Shown: positions 26,201 through 33,503 of the stretch, one piece after another
Position numbering within the stretch: position 1 is the stretch's first letter
Layout: every line of letters begins with the position of its first letter
Assembly (NCBI RefSeq): GCF_051912485.1
Contig: NZ_CP196822.1
Coordinates: 2,480,001-2,544,000 of the forward strand
Direction of reading: 5' to 3'
Length of the DNA stretch: 64,000 bases
From: Nitrobacter sp051912485
GTDB taxonomy: Bacteria > Pseudomonadota > Alphaproteobacteria > Rhizobiales > Xanthobacteraceae
Translations under genes and position numbers: made by a program
The notes under the pieces: generated by a model
Database searches by the model: none
What the model was told of the DNA's origin: nothing
Seen by the model: the letters and a program-made list of their open reading frames with translations, nothing else

Positions 26201-26452
26201 GGTCGGGGTGAGGGGCAATCGCGCATCCACAAACCCGATCTCGATGAAATGGGCATCGCCACCTGGCATGAGGTCAAGCCCACCGGCACGCGACCGAAGC
26301 CGCGCAAACCGACGCTCGACGAAATGGGTCCGGGGACCGAGAGCAAGATTTTCCAGCCAACCAATTCGCGCGAGTCTGGCCCGGAATTCGGTCCGCGACC
26401 GCGCTCGACCGGCGGCACGCCGGGGAAGCGCGGTGGGTGGAAGCGAAAGTGA
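23288..26452 (+). CDS. uvrB: UvrABC excinuclease subunit B with long N- and C-terminal extensions
   Basis: DNA-damage-recognition helicase of nucleotide excision repair. From ATG 23288 the protein is 1054 residues against about 670-720 in most bacteria. The conserved core begins near residue 241 (FEIKSEYQPKGDQPTAI), with Walker A GVTGSGKT (Lys281), motif II DESH (574-577) and the coiled UVR motif at about 868-897. The first 240 residues are low-complexity (repeated PKSKAPKSK) and include an in-frame palindromic repeat (about residues 102-141). The C-terminal tail after about 915 has a second one (about 952-978). The frame extends upstream to 23063 but overlaps the CWC gene. Confidence 0.95.
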   Translation: MAKTPDPPKQPGKPPKSKVPKSKAPKSKAHRPEVQPIGPALAELLNPAINRGDAGLGSGTGLQPPPDNSWDRRSGGEAAAHRARASTRGKSDATAKRDATGSPSPGGGESYVEDMRGGVTGSSPPPVSLRSSTSPLKGEVKKGSGFEEAPQAIYGTAATIPTLDPELARQLGLPTAEDDDEALARPPRNKMEGLGVKATAESLEALLRDGRPEFRGDDGTTKVWTPHRPPRPEKSEGGVRFEIKSEYQPKGDQPTAIKELVEGINRNDRTQVLLGVTGSGKTYTMAKVIEATQRPALILAPNKTLAAQLYGEFRNFFPDNAVEYFVSYYDYYQPEAYVPRTDTYIEKDSSINEQIDRMRHAATRALLERDDVIIVASVSCIYGIGSVETYTAMTFALKRGERIDQRQLIADLVALQYKRTSADFTRGTFRVRGDVIDIFPAHYEDRAWRVNLFGDEVESIEEFDPLTGHKQDELEFIKVYSNSHYVTPRPTLVQAIKSIKIELKQRLDELHAQGRLLEAQRLEQRTTFDLEMMEATGSCAGIENYSRYLTGRRPGEPPPTLFEYVPDNALVFADESHVSVPQIGGMFRGDFRRKATLAEYGFRLPSCMDNRPLRFEEWDMMRPQSVAVSATPSAWELNESGGVFVEQVIRPTGLIDPPVDIRPARTQVDDLVGEVRATAANGYRSLVTVLTKRMAEDLTEYLHEQGIRVRYMHSDIDTIERIEIIRDLRLGAFDALVGINLLREGLDIPECALVAILDADKEGFLRSETSLIQTIGRAARNVDGRVILYADQITGSMQRAIAETDRRREKQVEYNTAHGITPESIKKSIGDILNSVYERDHVLVEIGDGGMADDAIAIGHNFEAVLSDLETRMREAAADLNFEEAARLRDEVKRLRATELAVVDDPTIKQRGVAAKAGAYTGKKKYGDAANLPARLDKAAQGKPSSKFGKKSPSPSAARGAGTPSPRTRGEGRGEGQSRIHKPDLDEMGIATWHEVKPTGTRPKPRKPTLDEMGPGTESKIFQPTNSRESGPEFGPRPRSTGGTPGKRGGWKRK
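23592..23712. repeat. Palindromic repeat inside the uvrB reading frame (copy 1)
   Basis: TCACCCTCCCCTGGAGGAGGAGAG on the left pairs imperfectly with CTCTCCCCTCAAGGGGGAGGTGAA on the right, with a second pair GGGGTGGGGTGA / TCACCCCCACCC inside and TCTCGCTTCGCTCGTCGAC between. This is the form of intergenic repeats that are abundant in Bradyrhizobium-like genomes. Here it is translated in frame as a Gly/Ser/Pro-rich insert (SPSPGGGESYVEDMRGG, SSPPPVSLRSSTSPLKG). Confidence 0.7.
26142..26218. repeat. Palindromic repeat inside the uvrB reading frame (copy 2)
   Basis: CCCCTCACCCT at the left end pairs with GGGTCGGGGTGAGGGG at the right end, and CCCTCTCCCCGC with GCGGGGAGAGGG in the middle, giving a long hairpin. 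It is translated as SPSPSAARGAGTPSPRTRGE and continues in frame into the conserved tail of uvrB. It has the same type of ends as copy 1 at 23592 but is shorter. Confidence 0.75.
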
Positions 26453-26634
26453 CCGGGCGCCATCGGCCAAACGATCAGGAAAAGCTAAGCATGCGCTCGG
26501 CGTGACGGATTTCCACGCTGCGAAATGCCGTAGCTGATCGTACTTGCCAAATCCCAAGCCTGTGCAATGATGCCAACCTTCGGCAAATTCCGGATGTATG
26601 TTGAAGTTTGTTTTTCAGTTTGGTTGTTTCCCGA

Positions 26635-27138
26635 ATGGAGGACCGCTTGAGCGAGTTGCTTCATCCAAGCGCGCCCCACGATCTTCCCTCTTTCATTACA
26701 GCGCCCGGTGACACGGACGTCTTGATGGTGGTGGTCGGCGTCATCCTGCTTGGAGCCGTTCTCGCGGTTGGCAATATCTATCTGCGGCTGCATACGCTGC
26801 CCGAGCGGATGGCGCACAAATCGCAGAAGCTGCAGTTCGAGATCGTCGCCGTTCTCGGCTTGCTGGCGCTGTTCACCCACATCCATTTGTTCTGGGTGGC
26901 GGGACTGTTGCTGGCGATGATCGACCTGCCGGACTTCAGCACCCCGCTGCGCAGCATCGCCGGCTCCGTGGCGACGATCGCCGGCACCCAGCCAGGTGCG
27001 GAGACGTCCCGGCCGCCACATGATATCACGGCCGATGACGCCGCCGACACAGCGGGCATGGCCAAACCAGACTTGGCGAAGCCGTCCGGCAAAGACAAGG
27101 GCGACGCCGGCGTGACCGGGGTGCAGGGCCATGCTTGA
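26635..27138 (+). CDS. DUF3302/YiaW-like small membrane protein
   Basis: 167 residues. Two membrane segments (LMVVVGVILLGAVLAVGNIYL and IVAVLGLLALFTHIHLFWVAGLLLAM) separated by the loop RLHTLPERMAHKSQKLQF, then a hydrophilic tail. The loop and spacing resemble DUF3302 proteins such as E. coli YiaW, which is encoded next to the HlyD-like YiaV; here too an HlyD-like gene follows, overlapping by 8 bases. That gene order is the main support. ATG 26635 gives MEDRLSELLHP; there is no strong ribosome site. Function unknown. Confidence 0.65.
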   Translation: MEDRLSELLHPSAPHDLPSFITAPGDTDVLMVVVGVILLGAVLAVGNIYLRLHTLPERMAHKSQKLQFEIVAVLGLLALFTHIHLFWVAGLLLAMIDLPDFSTPLRSIAGSVATIAGTQPGAETSRPPHDITADDAADTAGMAKPDLAKPSGKDKGDAGVTGVQGHA

Positions 27139-28363
27139 ACTGCTGCTGTGCTCGCTGCTGACGATATTCCCCGATTATCTTTACCGGCGCTACGCGCAGG
27201 GAAAGCGGTTCGGCCGCGAGATCACGCTCTATTCCGTCTGGTTCGAGCTGAGGTGGGGCATCACCGCCTGTTTGATGCTCACGGTCGCCCTGATCACGGT
27301 GATCTTCTATTTCCATCCCTCGACGACAACGGCGACCCTGTACTTCAGGACCGTCCCGATCATTCCCGAGACGATTGGGCGGGTGGCCGAGGTTCATGCC
27401 GATTTCAGCGCGCCCTTGAAAAAAAACGACGTGATCTTCAGGCTCGACAGCACGAAGCAGGAAGCAGCGCTGGAAACCGCCCGGCGCAAGATCGCCGAGG
27501 TGGATGCCGAGCTGGGCGCTGCACAGATCGACGTCGTCAAGGCGGATGCCCAGATCCGGGAGGCCAAAAGCGCGTCCCAGCAGGCGTCCGATGAGCTCAA
27601 CGTGAAGCGCGAACTGCAAAGGCGCAATCCGGGGATTGTCCCGCAGCGCGACATCGAGAAACTCGAGGTGCTGCTCGCAGGACGGGAGGGCGCCCTCGAT
27701 GCGGCGAATGCCACCAAACAATCCGCGATGACCCGCGTGACGTCGCTTCTTCCCGCGGAGAAGGCCAGCGCCGAGGCGGCACTAGCGCAGGCGCAGGTCG
27801 ATCTCGACAAGACCTATGTCCGCGCCGGCGTCGACGGGCGCGTTGAGCAGTTTTTGTTACGGCCCGGCGATGTCGTCAACCCGATGATGCGATCGGCGGG
27901 AATCCTGATCCCGGAGGGCTCGGGCAAACGGGTCCTGTCGGCGGGGTTCGGCCAGATCGAAGCGCAGGTGATGAAGGTCGGAATGGTGGCGGAGGCGACC
28001 TGCATTTCGAAACCGTGGACCATTATTCCGATGGTGATCACCAGCGTACAGGACTACATCGCGGCGGGTCAGTTCCGTGGCGGCGAGCAACTGGTCGAGG
28101 TGGGCCAGGCTGTGCGTCCAGGCTCGATTCTCGTCTTCCTCGAGCCGCTCTACAAAGGCGGCCTGGAGGGCATCACACCGGGAAGCAGTTGCATCGTCAA
28201 CGCCTACACCAGCAACCACGACCAGATCGCTTCGAAGGATACCGGCCCATTCAAGCGTTTCGCGCTCCACGCCGTAGACGCCGTGGGGATCGTGCATGCC
28301 ATGCTGTTGCGTATTCAGGCCCTCGTGCTTCCCGTCAAGACGCTGGTCATGAGCGGGCATTGA
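27131..28363 (+). CDS. HlyD/EmrA-type membrane fusion protein (YiaV-like)
   Basis: 410 residues. An N-terminal membrane segment (WGITACLMLTVALITVIFYF) is followed by a biotinyl-lipoyl-like hairpin (VPIIPETIGRVAEVHADFSAPLKKNDVIFRLD), a long coiled coil (EAALETARRKIAEVDAELG through EKASAEAALAQAQVDL) and the second half of the lipoyl domain (KTYVRAGVDGRVEQFLLRPGDVV). Periplasmic adaptor of an efflux or secretion system. It overlaps the DUF3302-like gene (ATGCTTGA), so the two are coupled, but no transporter or outer-membrane channel gene lies nearby. Confidence 0.87.
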   Translation: MLELLLCSLLTIFPDYLYRRYAQGKRFGREITLYSVWFELRWGITACLMLTVALITVIFYFHPSTTTATLYFRTVPIIPETIGRVAEVHADFSAPLKKNDVIFRLDSTKQEAALETARRKIAEVDAELGAAQIDVVKADAQIREAKSASQQASDELNVKRELQRRNPGIVPQRDIEKLEVLLAGREGALDAANATKQSAMTRVTSLLPAEKASAEAALAQAQVDLDKTYVRAGVDGRVEQFLLRPGDVVNPMMRSAGILIPEGSGKRVLSAGFGQIEAQVMKVGMVAEATCISKPWTIIPMVITSVQDYIAAGQFRGGEQLVEVGQAVRPGSILVFLEPLYKGGLEGITPGSSCIVNAYTSNHDQIASKDTGPFKRFALHAVDAVGIVHAMLLRIQALVLPVKTLVMSGH

Positions 28364-28479
28364 GACCGCTTTTCGATCTGGTGAGCCACAGCACGTCAGC
28401 ATGATCCCGCGATTGCCCCTCCCCGCCGCGCCTGCTAGGGGATCACAAAATTCATCTTGCATAGCAGGGGGCCAAAACC

Positions 28480-28827
28480 GTGGCAGACGCCGATCTCGAC
28501 GTCATCATCCGACGGCTTGCGAAGCAGCAGCACAAGAGCCTGACGGCGGCCGTGAAGGCTCGGCGCGCGCGCTATCTCGCCCTCGCCGCCAAGGCGAAGG
28601 AGGCCGCCGGCAAGCAGCGCTTGCAGCAGATGGCGAAACACGCGTTGGAGGAAGGCAGCGCGGCCGTGAAGCGGCTGCAAATGTCGGCCGACAACGCCGC
28701 TGACAGTTACGCACGCGCAATGCGGCGGGCCGTGGACATCCTCGCGGCGGCACCGGTCGCGGCGCCAAAAAAGGTGGCCAGCAAGGCAGCAAAATCGAAA
28801 CCGGCAAAGCCGGCAAAAGCCCGATAG
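28480..28827 (+). CDS. Small helical protein with Lys/Ala/Pro tail
   Basis: 115 residues. Helical, charged body (DVIIRRLAKQQHKSLTAAVKARRARYLALAAKAKEAAGKQR) and a histone-H1-like tail (PKKVASKAAKSKPAKPAKA). Starts at GTG 28480 with CAGGGGG about 7 bases upstream. No signal peptide or membrane segment. The tail suggests nucleic-acid or polyanion binding, which is inference. It stands alone between the HlyD-like gene and another small helical gene. Confidence 0.65.
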   Translation: MADADLDVIIRRLAKQQHKSLTAAVKARRARYLALAAKAKEAAGKQRLQQMAKHALEEGSAAVKRLQMSADNAADSYARAMRRAVDILAAAPVAAPKKVASKAAKSKPAKPAKAR

Positions 28828-29026
28828 GCTCAAGTGTCGCGCCGCGACAGCCACCGTTTGATTCGGCACGGTGGGATACGACAGCCGGATCGTTTTCGGG
28901 GTATGAACGCGGCTCGCCGCAGATTGGCCCCGATGTTGTCAAAATCGGCAGCCCTGATGGGGCACTAGAAACTCGTCGTGCGGGGGGACATCCGCGCTCG
29001 CTCAACGCGAAACAGGGAACAAGCCG

Positions 29027-29467
29027 ATGAACGCCACTCCAGCTACTCCAGCCACCCCATCTGAAGAAACCGAAACAAGCACGACCGAGGCCGATACGAA
29101 TCTCGCCGCCGTCTCGGAAGTCGAAGCGGGTATCCGCGATTTCGTGCGCAACGATATTGCCTATCTGCGCCGGCCCGCCGCGGGCGCTCCGAACACCGAT
29201 GCGAAGCTGGAGCCGGGCACGGAAGCGACGGTGAACAACGTCAACTCGCTGATCCAGCGAGTGGCCGGAACCTCGCTCGCTGAAATCGAGAACCTCGTGA
29301 CTGAGTTGGAGAGCCTCCGCGACCTGCTGCATGCGGAAGGACAGCGCGTCCAGCGTGAAATCTCGGGCTATGCCCAGTTGAGTCAGGCCGCAATGAAGTC
29401 GACGCGGATGATCGCGGACAACGTCGCGCAATGGAAGCGCACCGCCGAGAACCTGCGTAACGACTAG
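29027..29467 (+). CDS. Hypothetical helical protein
   Basis: 146 residues. Low-complexity Thr/Pro/Glu-rich N-terminus (MNATPATPATPSEETETSTTE), then a largely helical region with likely coiled coil (SLAEIENLVTELESLRDLLHAEGQRVQREISGYAQL) and ending QWKRTAENLRND. Cytoplasmic by sequence. AGGGAACAAGCCG precedes the ATG. No family named; the body looks conserved-type rather than random. A hairpin repeat follows 29 bases downstream and may terminate it. Confidence 0.7.
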   Translation: MNATPATPATPSEETETSTTEADTNLAAVSEVEAGIRDFVRNDIAYLRRPAAGAPNTDAKLEPGTEATVNNVNSLIQRVAGTSLAEIENLVTELESLRDLLHAEGQRVQREISGYAQLSQAAMKSTRMIADNVAQWKRTAENLRND

Positions 29468-29495
29468 CGTTACCGATTTTTCGAAGTTCGCGTCG

Positions 29496-29598
29496 CTAGG
29501 CCCCGCTTCTGATGGAATCAGAAGCGGGGCCTTAGTTTGTGTGACGCGTGTTCTTCGTGCGAACCGGGTCACCACTTCGCTCGAGAACGCTAAAGCGG
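29496..29598. repeat. Two-hairpin repeat, family R2 (copy a)
   Basis: The first hairpin is perfect over 16 bases: AGGCCCCGCTTCTGAT / ATCAGAAGCGGGGCCT with a GGA loop, entered from CTAG at 29496. A second half reads GACGCGTGTTCTTCGTGCGAACCGGGT...CACTTCGCTCGAGAACGCTAAAGCGG, matching the copy at 46335-46450. It lies between the convergent ends of the helical-protein gene and prs and may terminate both. Confidence 0.75.
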
Positions 29599-29639
29599 CA
29601 GGCCTTGATGCGAACTTCGCTGTGTTTCCGCGAGAAAGT

Positions 29640-30593
29640 TCAGTCAAACAGGCTCGACACCGACTGTTCGGCGGCGGTGCGATTGATCGCTTCGCCAATC
29701 AATCCGGCGATCGACAGCAAGCGGATGTTGGCGGTCTTGTTGACGGCGTCGGTCGGCTGGATCGAGTCGGTAATGACCAGCTCTTTCAGTTTCGAACCGC
29801 CGATGCGCGCAGCGGCGCCGCCGGACAGCACACCGTGAGTGATGTAGGCATAGACGTCCTTCGCACCGTTGGCGATCAGCGCATCGGCGGCATTGACCAG
29901 TGTGCCGCCGGAATCGACGATGTCGTCGATCAGAATGCAGGTATAGCCCGCGACGTCGCCGATCACGTTCATGACCTCGGATTCGCCGGCGCGCTCGCGG
30001 CGCTTGTCGATGATCGCCAGCGGAGCATTGATGCGCTTGGCGAGGCCCCGCGCGCGCACAACGCCGCCGACGTCGGGTGACACCACCATCAGGCTGCCGA
30101 GATCGAACCGCTCCTTGATATCGCGGACCATCACCGGCGACGCGTAGAGGTTGTCGGTCGGAATGTCGAAGAAGCCCTGAATCTGCCCCGCATGCAGATC
30201 AACCGTCAGCACGCGATCCGTTCCGGCACGCGTGATCAGGTTGGCGACCAGCTTGGCCGAGATCGGCGAGCGCGAACCGACCTTGCGATCTTGCCGCGCG
30301 TAGCCGAAGTAGGGAATCACGGCGGTAATCCGGCGCGCCGAAGCGCGGCGCAGCGCGTCGGTGATGATCAAAAGCTCCATGAGATGATCGTTGGTCGGAA
30401 AGGACGTCGACTGGATCACGTACACGTCCGAGCCGCGTACGTTCTCAAGCACTTCCACGAAGATTTCGTTGTCAGCGAAGCGCCGCACGCTGGCTTTGGT
30501 GAGTTCAAGCCCGAGCCATTTGGCGATTTCCCTCGCCAGCGCCGGGTTGGCGTTGCCCGCAACCAGCTTGACGGCGCCGTTTTTGGCGGACAT
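29640..30593 (-). CDS. prs: Ribose-phosphate pyrophosphokinase
   Basis: Makes PRPP from ribose 5-phosphate and ATP for purine, pyrimidine, NAD, histidine and tryptophan synthesis; cytoplasmic. 317 residues is the family length. Conserved segments: FADNEIFVEVLENVRGSDVYVIQS, the flexible loop DRKVGSRSPISAKLVANL, DLHAGQIQGFFDIPTDNL, and the PRPP-binding loop CILIDDIVDSGGTL. ATG 30593 is preceded by GGGGAGAAG and gives MSAKNGAVKLVAGNAN; the longer frame is unrelated sequence. Confidence 0.96.
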   Translation of the reverse strand: MSAKNGAVKLVAGNANPALAREIAKWLGLELTKASVRRFADNEIFVEVLENVRGSDVYVIQSTSFPTNDHLMELLIITDALRRASARRITAVIPYFGYARQDRKVGSRSPISAKLVANLITRAGTDRVLTVDLHAGQIQGFFDIPTDNLYASPVMVRDIKERFDLGSLMVVSPDVGGVVRARGLAKRINAPLAIIDKRRERAGESEVMNVIGDVAGYTCILIDDIVDSGGTLVNAADALIANGAKDVYAYITHGVLSGGAAARIGGSKLKELVITDSIQPTDAVNKTANIRLLSIAGLIGEAINRTAAEQSVSSLFD

Positions 30594-30757
30594 CGACGCT
30601 TCTCCCCGCGATGTGGTGGATACAACGTTCAACATCCTGACTCCACAGAACCTCTCCGATCCCGACGGAGGCGGTGTATCAAGGAGTAGCCAACTCTGGC
30701 AATACGCGGCTCGCGGATTCCGGCGTAAAATCCGGCATTTCCGGCGTAAACGATAGC

Positions 30758-31357
30758 TTAATGCGCGGCAAAACCGAGCGCGCTCACCGGGACGCCGGAC
30801 GTCCGCGAAAAATCGTCCGCGCTGGCGACCGCGGGGCCGCTGGACGGCGGTGGCGCCGGTTCCACCTCGGGCGGAGCGGCGCCGTTCACCATACTGCTCA
30901 ATCCGCTCAGCCCGGCCTGCGCGATCTTGCGCAGCGTGAGATCGTCGGCGGCGGCCCACGCATCGCGGACGGCCTTGCCGCCGGGCTCCGAGCCGCTCAG
31001 GCGCAGCGCGCGGTTCTGATTGCGATCGTAGACGTCGAAGACCCAGGCGATAGTGGTACGGCCACGGCTGACCTCGGCAGCGAGATAGCCGCGCACGCGA
31101 TAGGTGGCTGAAGTCTCCCGCGGCACGATGGCGAGATTGCGAAGCTGCGATTCGGAATTGAGGATGTTGACGAGGCGGTCGAACACCTGCGGCGGCGGTC
31201 CATCGACGGACTCGAACGTGACGGTCGCTCCGCTGCCAGCCTGCGCGAACGATTCGCTGCCGTTGCCGCCGCCAGCGCAACCGGCCAGTGCGCACAGCGC
31301 CGCCAGAAGCACGACGGCGCGGATAGACCGCCCTACGCCAGAACTCTTAAAAGGCAT
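30758..31357 (-). CDS. Putative lipoprotein of unknown function
   Basis: 199 residues. N-terminus with two Arg/Lys, a hydrophobic core and lipobox LAGC near residue 27, so probably lipidated. The mature part (SESFAQAGSGATVTFESVDGPPPQVFDRLVNILNSESQLR, then RGYLAAEVSRGRTTIAWVFDVYDRNQNRALRLSG) resembles small rhizobial lipoproteins with a beta-rich fold; the end is Pro/Ser-rich. Upstream of prs on the same strand, 165 bases away. TTAA-N6-TTAA at 31391-31404 upstream is one base short of a CtrA spacing. Confidence 0.72.
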   Translation of the reverse strand: MPFKSSGVGRSIRAVVLLAALCALAGCAGGGNGSESFAQAGSGATVTFESVDGPPPQVFDRLVNILNSESQLRNLAIVPRETSATYRVRGYLAAEVSRGRTTIAWVFDVYDRNQNRALRLSGSEPGGKAVRDAWAAADDLTLRKIAQAGLSGLSSMVNGAAPPEVEPAPPPSSGPAVASADDFSRTSGVPVSALGFAAH

Positions 31358-31407
31358 TCGCCGACGTCCCTGTTCCGTCGAGCGATATCGTTAAAATGCG
31401 TTAAGGT

Positions 31408-31524
31408 CTAGCGCGTATTCCGCAAAAGTGGATACCGGTTTTGCGATCAGAATACGCGCAAGTTATTGATCGAGAGCATTTTCTTACGGCCAACCGGATT
31501 CCACTTAGCCGGAAAATGCTCTAG
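31408..31524. repeat. Two-hairpin repeat bounded by CTAG (family R2-like)
   Basis: Begins and ends with CTAG. First hairpin: GCGCGTATTC / GAATACGCGC around AAAGTGGATACCGGTTTTGCG; second: GAGCATTTTC / GAAAATGCTC around a centre with ACCGGATTCCACTTAGCC. Each loop carries a partial CCGGTxTCCACTT-like sequence seen also at 46335. It sits in the 250-base gap between pgeF and the lipoprotein gene. Confidence 0.75.
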
Positions 31525-31608
31525 GCGGAGCGTTCGGGTGGCGCAAAGAATCCGCTTGCCGGCACCGACGTTCTGATTCCGTTCGGCTGTCGCGTCCGGC
31601 CCGCTTAA

Positions 31609-32379
31609 TCACTCGTTTTCCAGCACGATGGCATGGACATGACGACCGAAATCCGGCTCCTTGCGATGCACCGAGCGACGGTAGCTGAAGAAACGCCCGT
31701 CGGCATAGGTATCGATGCCGGTATCGTCGATCGTCATTACGCCTGCGCGCTCCAGCCGCATCCGGATGAAGCCACCGAGATCGAACAGGGCATGGCCGTC
31801 GCGCACCGACGGAACGAAAAACCGTGCATGGCCCGGATCGGCCTCTGTGAATCGTGCCACGAATTCGGCGCCGACCTCGTAGCTTTGCTGCCGGATCAGC
31901 GGACCGACAGCGGCGGCAATGTCGCCGCGCCGGCTGCCGAGCGTTTCCATCGCATCGACGGTCTTTTCCAGCACGCCGGTGAGCGCGCCCTTCCAGCCGG
32001 CATGCGCGGCGCCGATGACGCGGACCCGCGGATCGACGAACAGGACGGGGCCGCAGTCGGCCGCGGTGACGCCGATCGCAAGCCCCGGCGTTTTCGTGAC
32101 GATGGCGTCAGCTCGGGGCCGCGATGCGGCGTCCCAGGCCCCGTCAGCGATCACGGCGTCGGGCGAGTGGACCTGGTAGAGGGAGAGAAAATTCGACGGC
32201 GAAACCCCCATGATCTCGGCCATGCGCCGCCGGTTCTCGACGACATGAACTGGGTCGTCCTGCGAGCCGATGCCGGCATTCAGGCTGTTGTAGATGCCTT
32301 GCGAGACGCCGCCCTCGCGGGTGAAAAAGGCGTGCCGCAGGCCGGAAACAGCCGAGAGCAGAGAGGATGCGAGTGTCAT
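31609..32379 (-). CDS. pgeF: Peptidoglycan editing factor PgeF (multicopper polyphenol oxidase/DUF152 family)
   Basis: Cytoplasmic enzyme that in E. coli (YfiH) removes mis-incorporated L-serine from UDP-MurNAc precursors; related proteins act as purine nucleosidases. 256 residues. Metal-site motifs are present: VHSPD near the N-terminus, TAADCGPVLF and GAAHAGWKG. Its ATG overlaps the stop of the midA gene (ATGA, 32376-32379), and midA overlaps lgt, so these three form one coupled operon. Confidence 0.93.
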   Translation of the reverse strand: MTLASSLLSAVSGLRHAFFTREGGVSQGIYNSLNAGIGSQDDPVHVVENRRRMAEIMGVSPSNFLSLYQVHSPDAVIADGAWDAASRPRADAIVTKTPGLAIGVTAADCGPVLFVDPRVRVIGAAHAGWKGALTGVLEKTVDAMETLGSRRGDIAAAVGPLIRQQSYEVGAEFVARFTEADPGHARFFVPSVRDGHALFDLGGFIRMRLERAGVMTIDDTGIDTYADGRFFSYRRSVHRKEPDFGRHVHAIVLENE

Positions 32380-33503
32380 GGTGCCCCGATCCCGCCGCGC
32401 CGTTCCTGATCGCTCAGCCCCACCAGCTCGGTGAGGCTGGAATCGGAGACGCCGATCACCTTGAACATCGATCCCATGCCGCCGCGGCCGCCTTCGGTCA
32501 GGCGTTTCAGCGCCGTCGCGATGTTCTCGGAAACTTCAGGGTTAGCCTTCGCCATCAGGCTGACGGCGCGGGCCTCGATGCCGAGCCGTTGCAGGAATCC
32601 TCCTTGCGTCACCGGTCCGTGCACGCGGGCGCCGACATCCTCGGCGGCGCGGGCGAGCGCCTGAAAGTCGACGTGGGCGGTAACGTCGGCCTGACCGGGA
32701 TATTTCAGCGGGTCCGCGAAGCTGTGTCCCACGATGGCCTGGAAGGTATCGCCAGCATCGCTGCGCACATGACCGTAGTCGATGATCAGCGCGGCGCCGC
32801 CTTGATCGCGGACACGGGTTGCGATGGACATGATCTCGGCGTCCGGCCGCCACTCGAAAATGGCCCCAACCGGCGCCGCGCGCACCAGCGGTGGCAACAG
32901 CGCGTCGAACCGCAGCACTGGCGCCACGGTCGTTCCGAACACCAGTTGACCGTTGCCGTCGATATCGACGACGCGCTCGTGCCAGCCGTCGTCACGCTTG
33001 ACCATCTGATGAACCGGAAGCACGTCGAAATATTCGTTGGCGAGAATGATCGCCGGTCCCTGCGGCACCTCGTCGAGGCTCGCGTGCCACTGGATATTCC
33101 GCGCGCCGGACAAAGTTGCCTTCTGCTTCTCCCGCAGCACCGGATTGATCTCGACCAGGTGGACGCTGAGCGCTTCATACATCGGCGGCAGCACGCGTAG
33201 CGCACGCAGCGCATCCGCCATCATGGTACCGCGACCGGGACCGAGTTCGATCAGCCGCAGCGTGGCCGGTGAGCCCATCGTGCGCCACACCGACGCGGCC
33301 CACAATCCGAGCAGTTCACCGAACATCTGACTGACTTCGGGGGATGTGATGAAGTCGCCCTCGCGCCCGAGCGGATCGCGCGAGATGTAGTAACCGTGTT
33401 CGGGATGGGTCAGGCAAAGCTGCATGTAACGCCAGACCGGCAGCGGGCCAGATGTCTTGATCAGCTTTTTGATATCGGCCAGCAGCGGAGAAGCTTCAGT
33501 CAC
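32376..33503 (-). CDS. SAM-dependent methyltransferase, MidA/NDUFAF7 family
   Basis: 375 residues. Homolog of mitochondrial NDUFAF7 (MidA), which dimethylates an arginine of complex I subunit NDUFS2 during assembly; bacterial members probably have a comparable role. Visible motifs: HGYYISRDPLGREGDFITSPE, SAM-binding ELGPGRGTMM, and ILANEYFDVLPVHQ. The start is GTG 33503, which overlaps the lgt stop by 8 bases (GTGACTGA); this gives MTEASPLLADIKKLIKTSG, the usual N-terminus. Coupled to pgeF by a 4-base overlap. Confidence 0.9.
   Translation of the reverse strand: MTEASPLLADIKKLIKTSGPLPVWRYMQLCLTHPEHGYYISRDPLGREGDFITSPEVSQMFGELLGLWAASVWRTMGSPATLRLIELGPGRGTMMADALRALRVLPPMYEALSVHLVEINPVLREKQKATLSGARNIQWHASLDEVPQGPAIILANEYFDVLPVHQMVKRDDGWHERVVDIDGNGQLVFGTTVAPVLRFDALLPPLVRAAPVGAIFEWRPDAEIMSIATRVRDQGGAALIIDYGHVRSDAGDTFQAIVGHSFADPLKYPGQADVTAHVDFQALARAAEDVGARVHGPVTQGGFLQRLGIEARAVSLMAKANPEVSENIATALKRLTEGGRGGMGSMFKVIGVSDSSLTELVGLSDQERRGGIGAP

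Noticed and set aside
31391..31404. TTAA-N6-TTAA upstream of the lipoprotein gene as a CtrA site
   Set aside because: Spacing is 6 rather than 7 bases, so it is not counted as a CtrA box.
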